This document shows positions 53,263-64,000 of a stretch of 64,000 nt of DNA, piece after piece (the first letter of the stretch is position 1; each line of letters begins with the position of its first letter). The stretch comes from Mobilicoccus caccae. GTDB lineage: Bacteria; Actinomycetota; Actinomycetes; Actinomycetales; Dermatophilaceae. A model generated the notes under the pieces. That model did not search any database. It was not told where the DNA came from and was given only the letters and a program-made list of their open reading frames with translations. The position numbers and the translations under genes are program-made. The stretch covers positions 3,639,199-3,703,198 of the forward strand of contig NZ_BSUO01000001.1 in the NCBI RefSeq assembly GCF_030161635.1, in the 5' to 3' direction.

Positions 53263-54335
53263 GGTCATGCAGGGTGAGGCCGATCGGCAGCGTGAGCTGC
53301 TGGATGTTGAGTCAGTGGCTGGTCATCTGCTCGAGCCGGGCAGCGTGTTCGCGTTGTTGGCCGAGCATCGGGACCGGTTGTTCCCGAGCGAGTTGTTCGC
53401 CGACCTGTTCCCGACCGGCCGCGGTCGGCCCTCGATCCCGGGCGAGGTGATTGCCTCGGTCATCGTGCTCCAAGCGCTCTACGGCCATTCGGACCGCGAA
53501 GCCGTCGACGCCTTGACCTTCGACCTGCGGTGGAAGGCCGCGTGCGGGTACGCGATCGACAAGCCGGGTTTCGACCCGTCGACGCTGACCTACTGGCGTC
53601 GCCGGCTGGCCGCGAGCAACCGGCCGCAGCGGATCTTCGAGGTGGTCCGCGAGGTGATCACCGAAACCGGGGCGGTGGCAGGGAAGCAGCGTCGGGCGCT
53701 GGATTCCACGATCCTCGACGACGCGGTCGCCCGGCAGGACACCGTGACGCAGCTGATCGCGCAGATCCGCCGCGTGGGTCGTGAGGTTCCTGGCGCCAAG
53801 GGCCTGATCACCGAGCACTGCACCCGCCTGGTTGTGTTGACCGGACAGGACTACCACTTGACCGGGAAGCCGCCGATCGCGTGGGACGACCCGGCTGCTC
53901 GTGAAGGGCTGGTGTCCGCGCTGGTCGGCGACGCACTCGCCCTGCTCGCTGTGCTGGATGTCGAGGCCATCACCAAGACGGGCGGGAAGCCGGCTGATGC
54001 GGTCGCGCTGCTGGCGCTGGTCGCGGGCCAGGACGTGGAGCCGACCGAGGACTCCGATGGCACCGACGGCCGGTGGCGCATCGCCCGGAAGACGGCGCCG
54101 GATCGGGTGATCTCGACCGTCGACCCCGACACCCGACACGCCCACAAGACCCGGAAACGACGCCAGGACGGGTTCAAGGCCCACGTCGTGGTGGAGCCCG
54201 ATACCGGGTTGACCACCGTGTGTGCGTTGACCAAGACCAACGGCCCGGCCAACTCCGATGCCACCGTTGGTGCCGAACTGTGAATCGCCCCGGGTCTGAT
54301 GGAGGCTCTCAATCCTGGGAAGGATGATGAGAGTC

Positions 54336-55632
<1,297 letters not shown>

Positions 55633-56419
55633 CCGAGCCTCCACGAAACCCGGGGCGATTCACTGGTCACTGCCGACTCGACCCTGGCAACCGACCAGCA
55701 GGTCGAGGTGCTCGGGGACTCGGCCTACGCCACCGGCGACATGCTCCACACCCTGGACGGCAAGAAGTGGCTACCGCTGCTCAAACCGTGGCCGCTGCGC
55801 CCCACGGTCGAAGGCGGATTCACCCTCGATGACTTCCGCTACGACGCGGACGCCCTGACCTGCCCGGCGGGCATCACCAGGAAGCGGTCCGCGAAGGGTA
55901 CCGTCACCTTCGGTGCCGCCTGTCGCGGCTGCCCGCTACGACAGCGATGCACCACTTCGGCAAGCGGGCGCACGGTGTTGATCGGCGAACACCACCAACT
56001 GCAACGCGAACACCGCAAACGAGCCGCCGATGACGGCTTCCAGGCCCACTATCGGCAGCACCGACCGATGGTCGAACGCTCGATCGCCTGGCTCACCCGC
56101 GGCGCCCGACGCGTCCCATACCGAGGCGTCGAGAAGAACAACAACTGGCTCCACCACCGCGTCGCCGCCCTCAACCTGCGTCGACTCCTCGCCATGGGTC
56201 TCACGATGATCGACGGAGCCTGGGCCCTGGCCTGACGGGGCCCTCGCGGGCTCAATCCGCCCCTTGCACGCGGCTGCAGAGCCGCGCAGGATGGCCCACG
56301 GCGGGCGGAACGACCCCGTTGTCGCACCCAGAGTGCTGACTCAAACTCTCCGCTCGACGGCCTTGGCGGCGATCCGCCCGCCACCCACGCCGCCAGATGA
56401 CCGGTTGTTCAGCAGTCTC

Positions 56420-56489
56420 CTATCCGCCGCTGAACGCGGCCGTGGGCCGGCGCGAGGCCGACGAGCACGTCGGGGTGTCCGCCGGATGA
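56420..56489 (+). pseudogene. Detached native 3' end of the NCS1 permease gene
   Basis: After one copy of the CTAT duplication, codons for PPLNAAVGRREADEHVGVSA, Gly and TGA (56487-56489) continue the permease frame exactly. The stop overlaps the DUF917 start (ATGA), showing that the two genes were a coupled operon before the insertion. Confidence 0.8.
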
Positions 56490-57570
56490 TGCGCACGCTG
56501 ACGCCGGTGGAGATCGACGACATCCTCGTCGGGTGCGCGATCCGGGGTACCGGGGGTGGTGGGTCGTTGGCCGGTGCTCGGGAGACGATGCGGCGCGACC
56601 TCGCGGCGGGCCGGGTCATGCGGCTCGTGGACCTCGAGGACCTCGACGACGACGTCTGGACCGCCAGCCCGTACGTCGCCGGCGCGTTGCCTCCCGACGG
56701 CGACCTCCTGCCTCTGGCGCCCGGCGTCGCCCCCGAGGCGCTCGGCGCCCTGCGCGCGCTCGAGGATCACCTCGGCGAACCGATCGGTGCGGTCGTCGCC
56801 ACCGAACTCGGCGCCGAGAACACCGCCGACGCGATGTCCGCCGCGGCTGCGTTGGGTGTTCCGCTGCTCGACGCCGATCCGGCCGGTCGCGCGGTGCCCG
56901 AGTTGTCGCACAGCACGTTCAACCTGGCCGGCGTACCCATCACCCCCTGGCGCTGTCGACGCGCCACGGCGACACGGCGATCATCACGCACGTCGCCTCC
57001 GAGCAGCGGGCCGAACTCATGGTGCGCGCGCTCGCCGCCGCCAGCGGCCACTCGGTCGGGGTCGCCGACCACCCTGTGCGCGCCGGCACCCTGGACGGCG
57101 TGCTCATCCCCGGCACGATCAGTGCCGCCGGGCGACTCGGCCGGATCCGCCGGGAGGCCCACGAGACCGGAGCTACGGGCGTCGAGATCGCCGAGGCGAT
57201 CGCAGCGGCGGACGGAGGACGCGTCGCCTTCCGCGGCGTCGTCACCTCCTACTCCTGCGGCGTCGTCGACGGCTTCACCCGCGGCGGCCTGGAGCTGCGG
57301 GACGCCTCGGGCGCCCGGTACGCGATCGACATCCAGAACGAGTTCATCCTCGCCCGCCTCGACGGCGAGGTCGAGGCCTGCGTCCCCGACCTCATCACCG
57401 TGATCGACGAGGCCGGCGACCCCGTGCTCAACCCCGACATCCGCATCGGCAGCACCCTCACCGTCCTGGTGCTGCCCGCCCCCGAACCCTGGCGCTCCGA
57501 GGCGGGCCTGGCGGTCTTCGGCCCCCGCGCCTTCGGCTACGACGTCGACTGGACCGACACGCAGACCTGA
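56486..57570 (+). CDS. DUF917-family protein (frame broken once)
   Basis: About 361 residues from ATG 56486 (ATG 56489 also possible). Conserved family parts: LVGCAIRGTGGGGSLAGARE near the start, GAVVATELGAENTADAM near 115, VPITPLALSTRHGD after repair, and FRGVVTSYSCGVVDGFTRGG. DUF917 proteins often accompany hydantoinases/oxoprolinases and NCS1 permeases; some are described as thiohydantoin-acting. The frame breaks at the C run 56943-56947; a sixth C repairs it. It was coupled to the permease before the IS insertion and may now depend on an IS promoter. Confidence 0.88.
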
Positions 57571-57575
57571 GCCGC

Positions 57576-57710
57576 CTACAGCGCCAGGGAACAGCAGTCC
57601 GCGTCGCCGGCCGGGGCGCCGACGTGGCCGTACTCCGGGTTGGGTTCGCCGAGCTGTACGCGCCCGTCCTCGAAGCCCAGTTCTGCGTGCACGACCGTTC
57701 GATCGGATTC
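57576..57710 (-). pseudogene. Fragment resembling a VOC/glyoxalase-fold protein
   Basis: Read on the minus strand, VVHAELGFEDGRVQLGEPNP is followed by CCSLAL and a stop (57576-57578). This matches the first strands of glyoxalase/VOC-type domains (HAEL, FGDG-like), but the domain's remainder is absent on both sides. It lies in the 237-base gap between the DUF917 and GntP genes, where a promoter would otherwise be expected. Confidence 0.4.
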
Positions 57711-57807
57711 TTGACCGCTCACCGATCCGTGCGTGGCGAGTGCCCCGGGTCGGGTCGGGCTGTGTGACGATTCCGCAGCCCTTCCCCTTCGTCCGGAGGT
57801 CCCCTGA

Positions 57808-59325
57808 ATGGATGTCCTCGGCCTGTTCGGCATCGTCGCCTCGTTGGCGCTGCTGATCTTCTTCGCCTACCGCGGCATCAACGTGATGCTCCTCGCCCCG
57901 ATCTGCGCGCTGTTCGCGACCGTGCTCGCCGGCGCCCCGATCCTCGCGACGTACACGCAGGTGTTCATGCCGGCCCTCGGCAAGTTCGCCATCACCTATT
58001 TCCCGCTGTTCATGTTGGGTGCCATCTTCGGCAAGCTCATGGACGACTCGGGTGCCGCCCGCCGGATCGCCGAGTCGATCGTCGACAAGGTCGGTGCACA
58101 CCGCGCGATCCTCGCGATCGTCCTGTCGTGCGCGATCCTCACCTACGGCGGCGTCTCGCTGTTCGTCGTGGCGTTCGCGGTGTTCCCCATCGCCGCAGCG
58201 ATGTTCCGCGAGGCCGGGGTGCCCAAGCGCCTCATCCCCGCCGCGATCGCGCTCGGGTCGTTCACGTTCACGATGACGGCGCTGCCCGGCACCCCCGCCA
58301 TCCAGAACGCCATTCCCTCGCCTTACTTCGGCACCGACGCGTTCGCCGCCCCCGGTCTCGGCACGATCGCCGGCGTCATCATGTTCGGCGGCGGCCTCGC
58401 CTGGCTGATGTACCGCTCCAAGAGCGCCGGCAAGGCCGGCGAGGGGTATGAGGACGGCCCGCTGATGAACCCGGTGCCCAAGTCCGGGCGCAAGGTGCGC
58501 GACACCCTCGCCGCCGGTGAGGCCCACCCGCCCTCGGAGACCCACCACGGCCTCGAGCCCGGCCCCGACCGCGAGCCTGCGCGCGGAGCCACCGCCGTCG
58601 TCACCGAGGAGACGAAGAACCCGACGATGCCGACCTGGCTCGCCTACGTGCCCGTCTTCATCGTCATCGTCATCAACTGGGTCATGGTCAACATGGTCTT
58701 CCCGGCCATGGACACCAGCTACCTCGCCGACAAGAAGTACGGTGCGGTCGCGCTCGCCGACGTCCGCGGCATCTGGGGGATCATCGTGGCGCTGGTCGTG
58801 GCCATCGTCTTCATGCTCGCCGCTCACCTCAAGCGGTACGGCGACACCAAGAAGACCCTCAACGAGGGCACGATGGGCTCGCTCCTGCCGATCTTCAACA
58901 CCGCCTCCGAGGTGGGGTACGGAGCCGTCATCGCCGCTCTCCCGGCGTTCATGATCGTGCGGGACGGGGTTCTGGGCATCAGCGACAACCCGCTGATCTC
59001 CACGTCGGTCGCGGTCAACGTGCTCGCCGGTATCACCGGCTCGGCCTCCGGCGGCATGAGCATCGCGCTGCAGGCCCTCGGCAACGACCTGGCCGCCCAG
59101 GCGCAGGCGATGGGCATCGACATGGACCTCATGCACCGCATCACGGCCCTGTCCTCCGGCGGTATGGACGCCCTGCCCCACAACGGCGCGGTCATCACAC
59201 TGCTGGCCATCACCGGCCTGACCCACCGCCAGTCCTACAAGGACATCGGCATGGTCGCCGTGATCATCCCTGTCCTCTCGATCGTCGCGGTCATCATCCT
59301 CGGCACGATGTTCGGGAGCTTCTGA
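57808..59325 (+). CDS. GntP-family permease
   Basis: 505 residues with ~12 hydrophobic helices; typical family segments are FGKLMDDSGAARRIAESIVDKVG, FTMTALPGTPAIQNAIP, FNTASEVGYGAVIAALPAF and ITGSASGGMSIALQALG. A hydrophilic loop of about 65 residues at ~210-275 is unusually long. GntP relatives carry gluconate, glycerate or hydroxybutyrate with protons; the substrate here is unknown but may be a carboxylate made or used by the DUF917 pathway. ATG 57808 has GGAGG nine bases upstream. Confidence 0.88.
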   Translation: MDVLGLFGIVASLALLIFFAYRGINVMLLAPICALFATVLAGAPILATYTQVFMPALGKFAITYFPLFMLGAIFGKLMDDSGAARRIAESIVDKVGAHRAILAIVLSCAILTYGGVSLFVVAFAVFPIAAAMFREAGVPKRLIPAAIALGSFTFTMTALPGTPAIQNAIPSPYFGTDAFAAPGLGTIAGVIMFGGGLAWLMYRSKSAGKAGEGYEDGPLMNPVPKSGRKVRDTLAAGEAHPPSETHHGLEPGPDREPARGATAVVTEETKNPTMPTWLAYVPVFIVIVINWVMVNMVFPAMDTSYLADKKYGAVALADVRGIWGIIVALVVAIVFMLAAHLKRYGDTKKTLNEGTMGSLLPIFNTASEVGYGAVIAALPAFMIVRDGVLGISDNPLISTSVAVNVLAGITGSASGGMSIALQALGNDLAAQAQAMGIDMDLMHRITALSSGGMDALPHNGAVITLLAITGLTHRQSYKDIGMVAVIIPVLSIVAVIILGTMFGSF

Positions 59326-59338
59326 GCCTCACCTCGCA

Positions 59339-59369
59339 GCGCCCGGGACTCCTGGAGTCCCGGGCGCTG
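59339..59369 (+). terminator. Stem-loop terminator after gntP-type gene
   Basis: AGCGCCCGGGACTCC, one T, then GGAGTCCCGGGCGCT: a perfect 15-bp stem, 14 bases past the stop codon. The following ~190 bases up to 59561 hold only an AT-richer promoter-like stretch (59440-59475). Confidence 0.85.
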
Positions 59370-59561
59370 TCGCATGTCAGGGGTCACGCCTCGGGGCGTG
59401 GTGGGGTGCTCCAATCCGCCTCGCGAGGTCTTCCTAGCACACTATTGCGCATAGCTGATACTAACGAATACACCGGGATCGAGGGTCATCCCCTGCCTCT
59501 CCCCAGGTGCCGAGATCCGTGCGATCAGGGAGTTGTCGGCGCGGCGGCTTACGATGGTCGG

Positions 59562-62500
59562 ATGGGTAGGCCGAGCACGTCGCACTGGGTGAGTCGCCTC
59601 CCCGACGAACAACTCGTGCGTGTGGCCGGGGGTCCGACGTTCACCAGAGGCATGGCCCACCACAAGCGTGGGCACGTCGATCGACTCGACTGGCTCGACG
59701 ACGACGGGCTGCGCGGGCATCTGCGCATCGTCGACCACACCAGCTCCGACATCCGTGAGTTCGAGACGACGGTGCATCCGGACAGCGCCCGCTCGGGCAC
59801 CCCGACGTGGTCCTCGGCCTGCACCTGCCGTGTCGGAACCAACTGCTCCCACGCGGTCGGCGTGCTGCTCGGCGCGCGAGCCCTGCTGCGCGAGCTTCCC
59901 GTCGACCAGAGTCCCGCCCGTGGCGGGACGGGCGACGACGACACCCCCGACTGGGAGCGGCGCCTGGCGGTGTTCACCGTCGACGAACCAGCCACCGTCG
60001 ACCTCGTCGAGACCGGGGGGAGCAAGGACGTTCTGGCGCTGGAGTTCTCCGCGCGCCCGGGCGCCGCCATCACCATGCGTCCCCGTCGCCGCACCCCGGG
60101 CGGCACGTGGAGCGGTCAGGGCGCGCAATGGACCGACCTGCGCGAACCGCACCGACGCATCTCCGAGGCCCAACGGCTTGCCTTCGTCGCCATCGAGCGG
60201 GCCAACCCGGCGCGGTTGTCGAAGTTCGACGGCCCGCACGCCACCCTGTCCCTGGAGACGATGGGCCTGGAGGTGTGGTCGCTCCTGCGCCGCCTCGTGG
60301 CCACCGGTGTGCCGCTGCTCATGGCCGACGGCCGTGAGGTCCGGCTGTCCGACTCCGAGATCACCGTCTCCATGCATCTCGACACGAGCGAGGACGGCGG
60401 CCTCGTCCTGCGGCCCGCGGCGTTCCGCCCCGACGACGAGGGCGAGCAACGCCTCGACGGCATGATCCGTCCGGTGGGCGACCCCGCGCACGGAGTGTCG
60501 GTCGCCGGCAGCCACCTGGTCACCCTCGGCCCTCTCACCGGCGAACTCCCGCCCGGCGCAGGGCATCTGCTGCGCGACCCGCGTCCCGTGCGGATCCCCG
60601 AGGCCGACACCCTCCGCTTCTTCACCGGACACCTGCCGGCCCTGCGCCGCAGCATGCCGGTGCGCACGTCGGAGTCCGTCAAGATCCCCACCGTCCAACC
60701 CCCGCGCCTGCGTCTGACGGCGACCTACAAGGAGGCGCACCACACCTGGCTCGACTGGGCGTGGCTCTACCCCGTGGGCGAGGAGACGAAGGTCGTGCGG
60801 CTCGCCGACCACAGCATGCCCGGCTTCCGTCAGCTCGAGTCCGAGCAGGCGGTGATCGACGTCCTCGCCGGCGGACCGCTCGGGGAGCGCCCCGGACTCC
60901 TGCCGACGATCGCCGGCCGATCACGGCTGTCCTCGCCGGTCTCCCTGGTGGGGATGGGTGCGGCCACGTTCACCGAGAACTGTCTGCCCTGGTTGGAGGA
61001 CTGCGACGAGGTCGACGTCGTCATCGTCGGTGAGGTGCCGGAGTACGGTCCGGCGCTCTCGGACCCCGTCATCCACGTCACCCTCGACGAGCGCTCCGAG
61101 GAGCGCGACTGGTTCGACCTGGACGTCACCATCACCGTCGACGGCGAGAACGTGCCGGTCTCGGAGGTCATCCGAGGGCTGGTCCGCGGTGACAGCCGGT
61201 TGCTGCTCGCCTCCGGCACGCACTTCTCGCTCGACACCCCGGCACTGGATCAACTGCGCGAACTCATCGAGGAGTCACGCAGCCTCGTCGACCGCGAGCG
61301 CGGCACACTGCGGGTGTCGCTCTACCACGTGGGCCTGTTCGACCAGCTCGCCGCGCTCGGCGTCGTCGACCGTCAGGCACGCCGGTTCGCCGAGCGTGTC
61401 GACGCGCTGCGGGCCGCCCTCACCCCGGACGCGCAGGCCTCGGCCGCCGAGGTCCCGGCGGGACTCGACGCCGAACTGCGGCCCTACCAGGCCGAGGGAC
61501 TGCGCTGGGCGGCGACGCTGTGGGACGCGAAACTCGGCGGGATCCTCGCCGACGACATGGGTCTGGGCAAGACCGTGCAGGTCATCGCCCTGCTCGAACG
61601 CGCCCGTGAACGCGGAGACCTCGACGGTCCGGTGCTGGTCGTCGCCCCCACGAGCGTCGTCGGGGCGTGGGCCGAGCAGCTCGAGCGGTTCGCGCCCGGG
61701 TTGCGCGCGGTGATGTTGAGCGAGACCGAGGCCAAGCGCCGTCGCGCCGGCGGCACCCCCTGGACGACGTTGTGCGCGACGCGGACGTCGTCCTCACCTC
61801 CTACACCCTCGTGCGGTTGGGTGAGGACACCTACACCGACATCCGGTGGCGGGCGCTCATCCTCGACGAGGCGCAGTTCGTCAAGAACCACCGCGCGAAG
61901 ACCTACCAGGTGATCCGGCGGATGGAGCGCGACTTCACCCTGGCCATGACGGGAACTCCCCTGGAGAACTCGCTCATGGACCTGTGGTCGCTGCTGTCGC
62001 TGACCGCCCCGATGCTCTACCCGACGCCGCAGGACTTCGCCGTCGACTACCGCACTCCCATCGAGATGGACGGCGACCGCGTGCGCCTCGCGGGCCTGCG
62101 GCGGTCCATCGCCCCGTTCGTCCTGCGCCGCACCAAGGAGGCCGTGGCCTCCGACCTGCCGCCCAAGCAGGAGCAGACCCTCGTGGTGCCCATGAACCCC
62201 GCCCACCGCAGGGTGTACGACCGGCATCTGCAGCGAGAGCGCCAACGGGTCATGGGGTTGCTCGACGATCTCGCCGGCAACCGGGTGGCCGTGTTGTCGG
62301 CGTTGACGACGCTGCGGCAGATGGCGCTGTCGCCGGCGTTGCTCGACCCCGCCTACGCGCCGATCGAGCCGAGCAAGGTCGAGGTCCTCGTGGAGCATCT
62401 GACGGAGCTCGCCGCCGAGGGTCACCGCGCGTTGGTGTTCAGCCAGTTCACGCGGTACCTGCGTCAGGTGCGTGAGGCGTTGGAGCAGGCCGGGGTCTCG

Positions 62501-62872
62501 ACCGAGTACCTCGACGGGCGCACCCGCGACCGGCAGGAGCGACTCACCCGGTTCCGCGAGGGTGACGCGACGGCGTTCTGCATCTCGCTCAAGGCGGGCG
62601 GCTTCGGCATCACCCTCACCGAGGCCGACTACGTGTACGTCCTCGACCCGTGGTGGAACCCCGCCGCGGAGGCCCAGGCCGTCGACCGCACCCACCGCAT
62701 CGGGCAGGACAAACCCGTCATGGTCTACCGGCTGGTGGCGGCGGACTCCATCGAGGAGAAGGTCCGCGACCTGCAACAGCGCAAGCGCGACCTCTTCGCG
62801 AGGGTCGTCGACGAGGGTGAGATGTTCGGCTCGGCCCTCAGCGTCGACGACCTCCGGGCCCTGCTCGCCTGA
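59562..62872 (+). CDS. SWIM zinc-finger SNF2/RapA-type helicase (frame broken once)
   Basis: About 1103 residues from ATG 59562. A SWIM zinc finger at ~85-105 (CTCRVGTNCSHAVG) is followed by a long SNF2-associated region, then the helicase core: Walker A DDMGLGKTVQVI near 665, LDEAQFVKN (DEAQ box), AMTGTPLENSLMDLWSL, and the second RecA lobe VFSQFTRYLRQ, ISLKAGGFGITLTEADYV, AVDRTHRIGQDKPVMVYRL. It is probably an ATP-driven DNA or nucleoprotein translocase. The frame breaks at the C run 61756-61760; a sixth C gives GTPLDDVVRDADVVLTSYTL. Alone on its transcript, after the terminator at 59339. Confidence 0.92.
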
Positions 62873-63034
62873 GCCGCTCGCCGGACCGAAGGCCTTGTCC
62901 TGGACGGCCGTTCACCTGCGGCGATACCCCCGCGAACGGAACTTCTCGGGTCCGGCGCGCGTTGGAACCGGTGAGCGTCGGCACGCGCCGGCGCCCGGCC
63001 AGGGACTGAGAGTCCGCGGCCGTCCACACCATGA

Positions 63035-63069
63035 GGACGACCGCGGCGGCACCGTCGCCGTGGTCGTCC
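63035..63069 (+). promoter_or_regulatory. Stable hairpin in the leader of the baeRF-like gene
   Basis: GGACGACCGCGGCG at 63035-63048, loop of seven, then CGCCGTGGTCGTCC at 63056-63069 (one G-U pair). It ends three bases before the ribosome site GAAGGAGG (63073-63080). The GGACGAC element recurs overlapping that site. The rest of the 215-base gap shows nothing. Confidence 0.55.
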
Positions 63070-63087
63070 GTCGAAGGAGGACGACTG

Positions 63088-64000
63088 ATGACCGTGACCG
63101 AGTACACCGACCAGGTGGACGCCCCCACACCGGAGACCCTCAAGGAGTTGTGCGGCCGATCCGCCCCCTGGGTGTCGATCTACCTGCCGACCCGCCGCGA
63201 CAACAGCGACCCACACGCCGACGCGCTCCGACTGCGGGGGCTGATCGACGAGGCCGCCGCAAAGCTGTCGGAGCTCGACACCATCGCCCCCTCCGACGAG
63301 GAGAGGCTCCTGGCGCCCCTGCGCGCCCTCGTCGACGACCGGCTGTTCTGGGGTGAGCAGGCCGACGGTCTCGCGCTCCTCGCCGGGCTCGACGGACACC
63401 ACGTCTTCCGCGTCCCGCTCTCCCCGCAGGCGCAGGTGCACGTCGGCGCCCTGCCGCATCTCGCGCCGCTGGTGCCGGTCGCGTTCGGCGACGAGGAGTT
63501 CGTGCTGCTCGCGATGAGCCAGAAGGCGGTGCGCCTGTTCTCCGGGCGACGCGACTCGATCCACGAGCTGGAGCTGGGGCCGGTGCCCGACTCCCTCGAG
63601 GGGATGGAGCGGCAGCACGCCCGGGAGCAGGAGCTGCAGCATCAGCACGAGCCGCGGCCCGGTGCCGGTGGTGGCGTGGCCGCGTTCCACGGGCACGGAG
63701 GCAGCGAGGTGTCCGAGGTGATGGTCGACAAGTTCGTCCACGAGGTCGCCACCACGCTGCGCAGCCGGATCGGGGCGTCGACGAGAACGCCGGTGGTCCT
63801 CGCGGCCGTCTCGGAGTACCTGCCCAAACTGCAGGCGACCAACGCGCTCCCGACGCTCGTCGACGACGTCGTGGCAGGCAACCCCGACGCCGCCTCCGCC
63901 GCTGACCTGCTCGAACGCGCCTGGCCGGTGGTCGCGGATGCCGTCGCCGCACCCGCCGCCCGCTACACCGAGGAGGTCGCCGAGCGCCGGGGTGCCGGGA
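63088..64000 (+). CDS. baeRF-type (eRF1-like) protein, partial at right edge
   Basis: 304 residues to the window edge, no stop yet. ATG 63088 follows GAAGGAGG. The pattern LCGRSAPWVSIYLPTRRDN at ~24-42, DGLALLAGLDGHHVFRVPL near 108 and EFVLLAMSQKAVRLFSGRRD near 150 fits bacterial archaeo-eukaryotic release factor homologues (baeRF family 3-like). A His-rich patch (QHAREQELQHQHE) follows, then a second domain with a SEYLPK-containing segment. The family is thought to act on ribosomes under stress; function here is inferred. Not connected to the upstream helicase. Confidence 0.8.
   Translation, partial: MTVTEYTDQVDAPTPETLKELCGRSAPWVSIYLPTRRDNSDPHADALRLRGLIDEAAAKLSELDTIAPSDEERLLAPLRALVDDRLFWGEQADGLALLAGLDGHHVFRVPLSPQAQVHVGALPHLAPLVPVAFGDEEFVLLAMSQKAVRLFSGRRDSIHELELGPVPDSLEGMERQHAREQELQHQHEPRPGAGGGVAAFHGHGGSEVSEVMVDKFVHEVATTLRSRIGASTRTPVVLAAVSEYLPKLQATNALPTLVDDVVAGNPDAASAADLLERAWPVVADAVAAPAARYTEEVAERRGAG

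Overview
The window is about 64 kb of very GC-rich DNA (roughly 70% by eye) with tightly packed, often ATGA/GTGA-overlapping genes, GTG/TTG starts and leaderless-looking promoters. An actinobacterium is indicated by a MoeB-rhodanese fusion, an MnhA-MnhB fusion, an ArfA-like OmpA/BON protein, a GH15 trehalase-like enzyme and ROK/CsoR regulation. Micrococcales is a reasonable guess, not a proof. No rRNA, tRNA or CRISPR was found.

Layout. 1-3177 (-): N-terminal and central parts of a multidomain acyl-CoA carboxylase whose biotin carboxylase part is decayed; it continues off the left edge. 3451-16201: a pentose/plant-polysaccharide block made of an ABC sugar importer (mmsB, mmsA, chvE), xylulokinase, xylose isomerase, a divergent ROK repressor, aldose 1-epimerase and a large secreted GH3 enzyme. 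Three related operator-like palindromes tie this block together. 16392-19540: GH15 hydrolase, beta-helix-like lipoprotein, small stress membrane protein. 19701-25696 (-): complete Mnh/Mrp cation-proton antiporter operon (AB fused, C, D, E, F, G). 26018-30304: polytopic membrane protein, HAD beta-phosphoglucomutase-like protein and GH65 disaccharide phosphorylase. 30343-35212: FadH-type dienoyl-CoA reductase, ZIP metal transporter, NYN-domain protein, left-handed beta-helix protein. 35351-41430: thiamine locus (moeB/thiF, thiG, thiS, thiO under a TPP riboswitch; thiE on the other strand) with an LctP-type permease between. 41520-43405: EamA exporter and divergent LysR regulator. 43470-46463: copZ-copA-csoR copper operon. 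46589-48095: three-gene arfABC-like membrane operon. 48318-50682: an unrecognised module of a 57-residue acidic protein and two P-loop ATPases behind a 33-bp palindrome. 50695-59325: PucR regulator, NCS1 permease, DUF917 protein and GntP-type permease; this cluster is cut by an IS1182-type element that itself carries an IS3-type element. 59562-64000: SWIM/SNF2 helicase and a partial baeRF-like protein.

A caution runs through the window. At least fourteen genes are out of frame by one base at a G or C run, and eleven of these sit at a run of exactly five where six restores a perfect frame. I read these as consensus (homopolymer) errors, not as pseudogenes, and give coordinates spanning the whole intended gene. 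Two of them hide the true start codons (fadH and the EamA gene).

Candidates for undescribed biology are the palindrome-controlled two-ATPase module (48318-50682), the carboxylase with a pseudo-biotin-carboxylase domain (1-3177), and the DUF917/NCS1/GntP uptake cluster (50695-59325).
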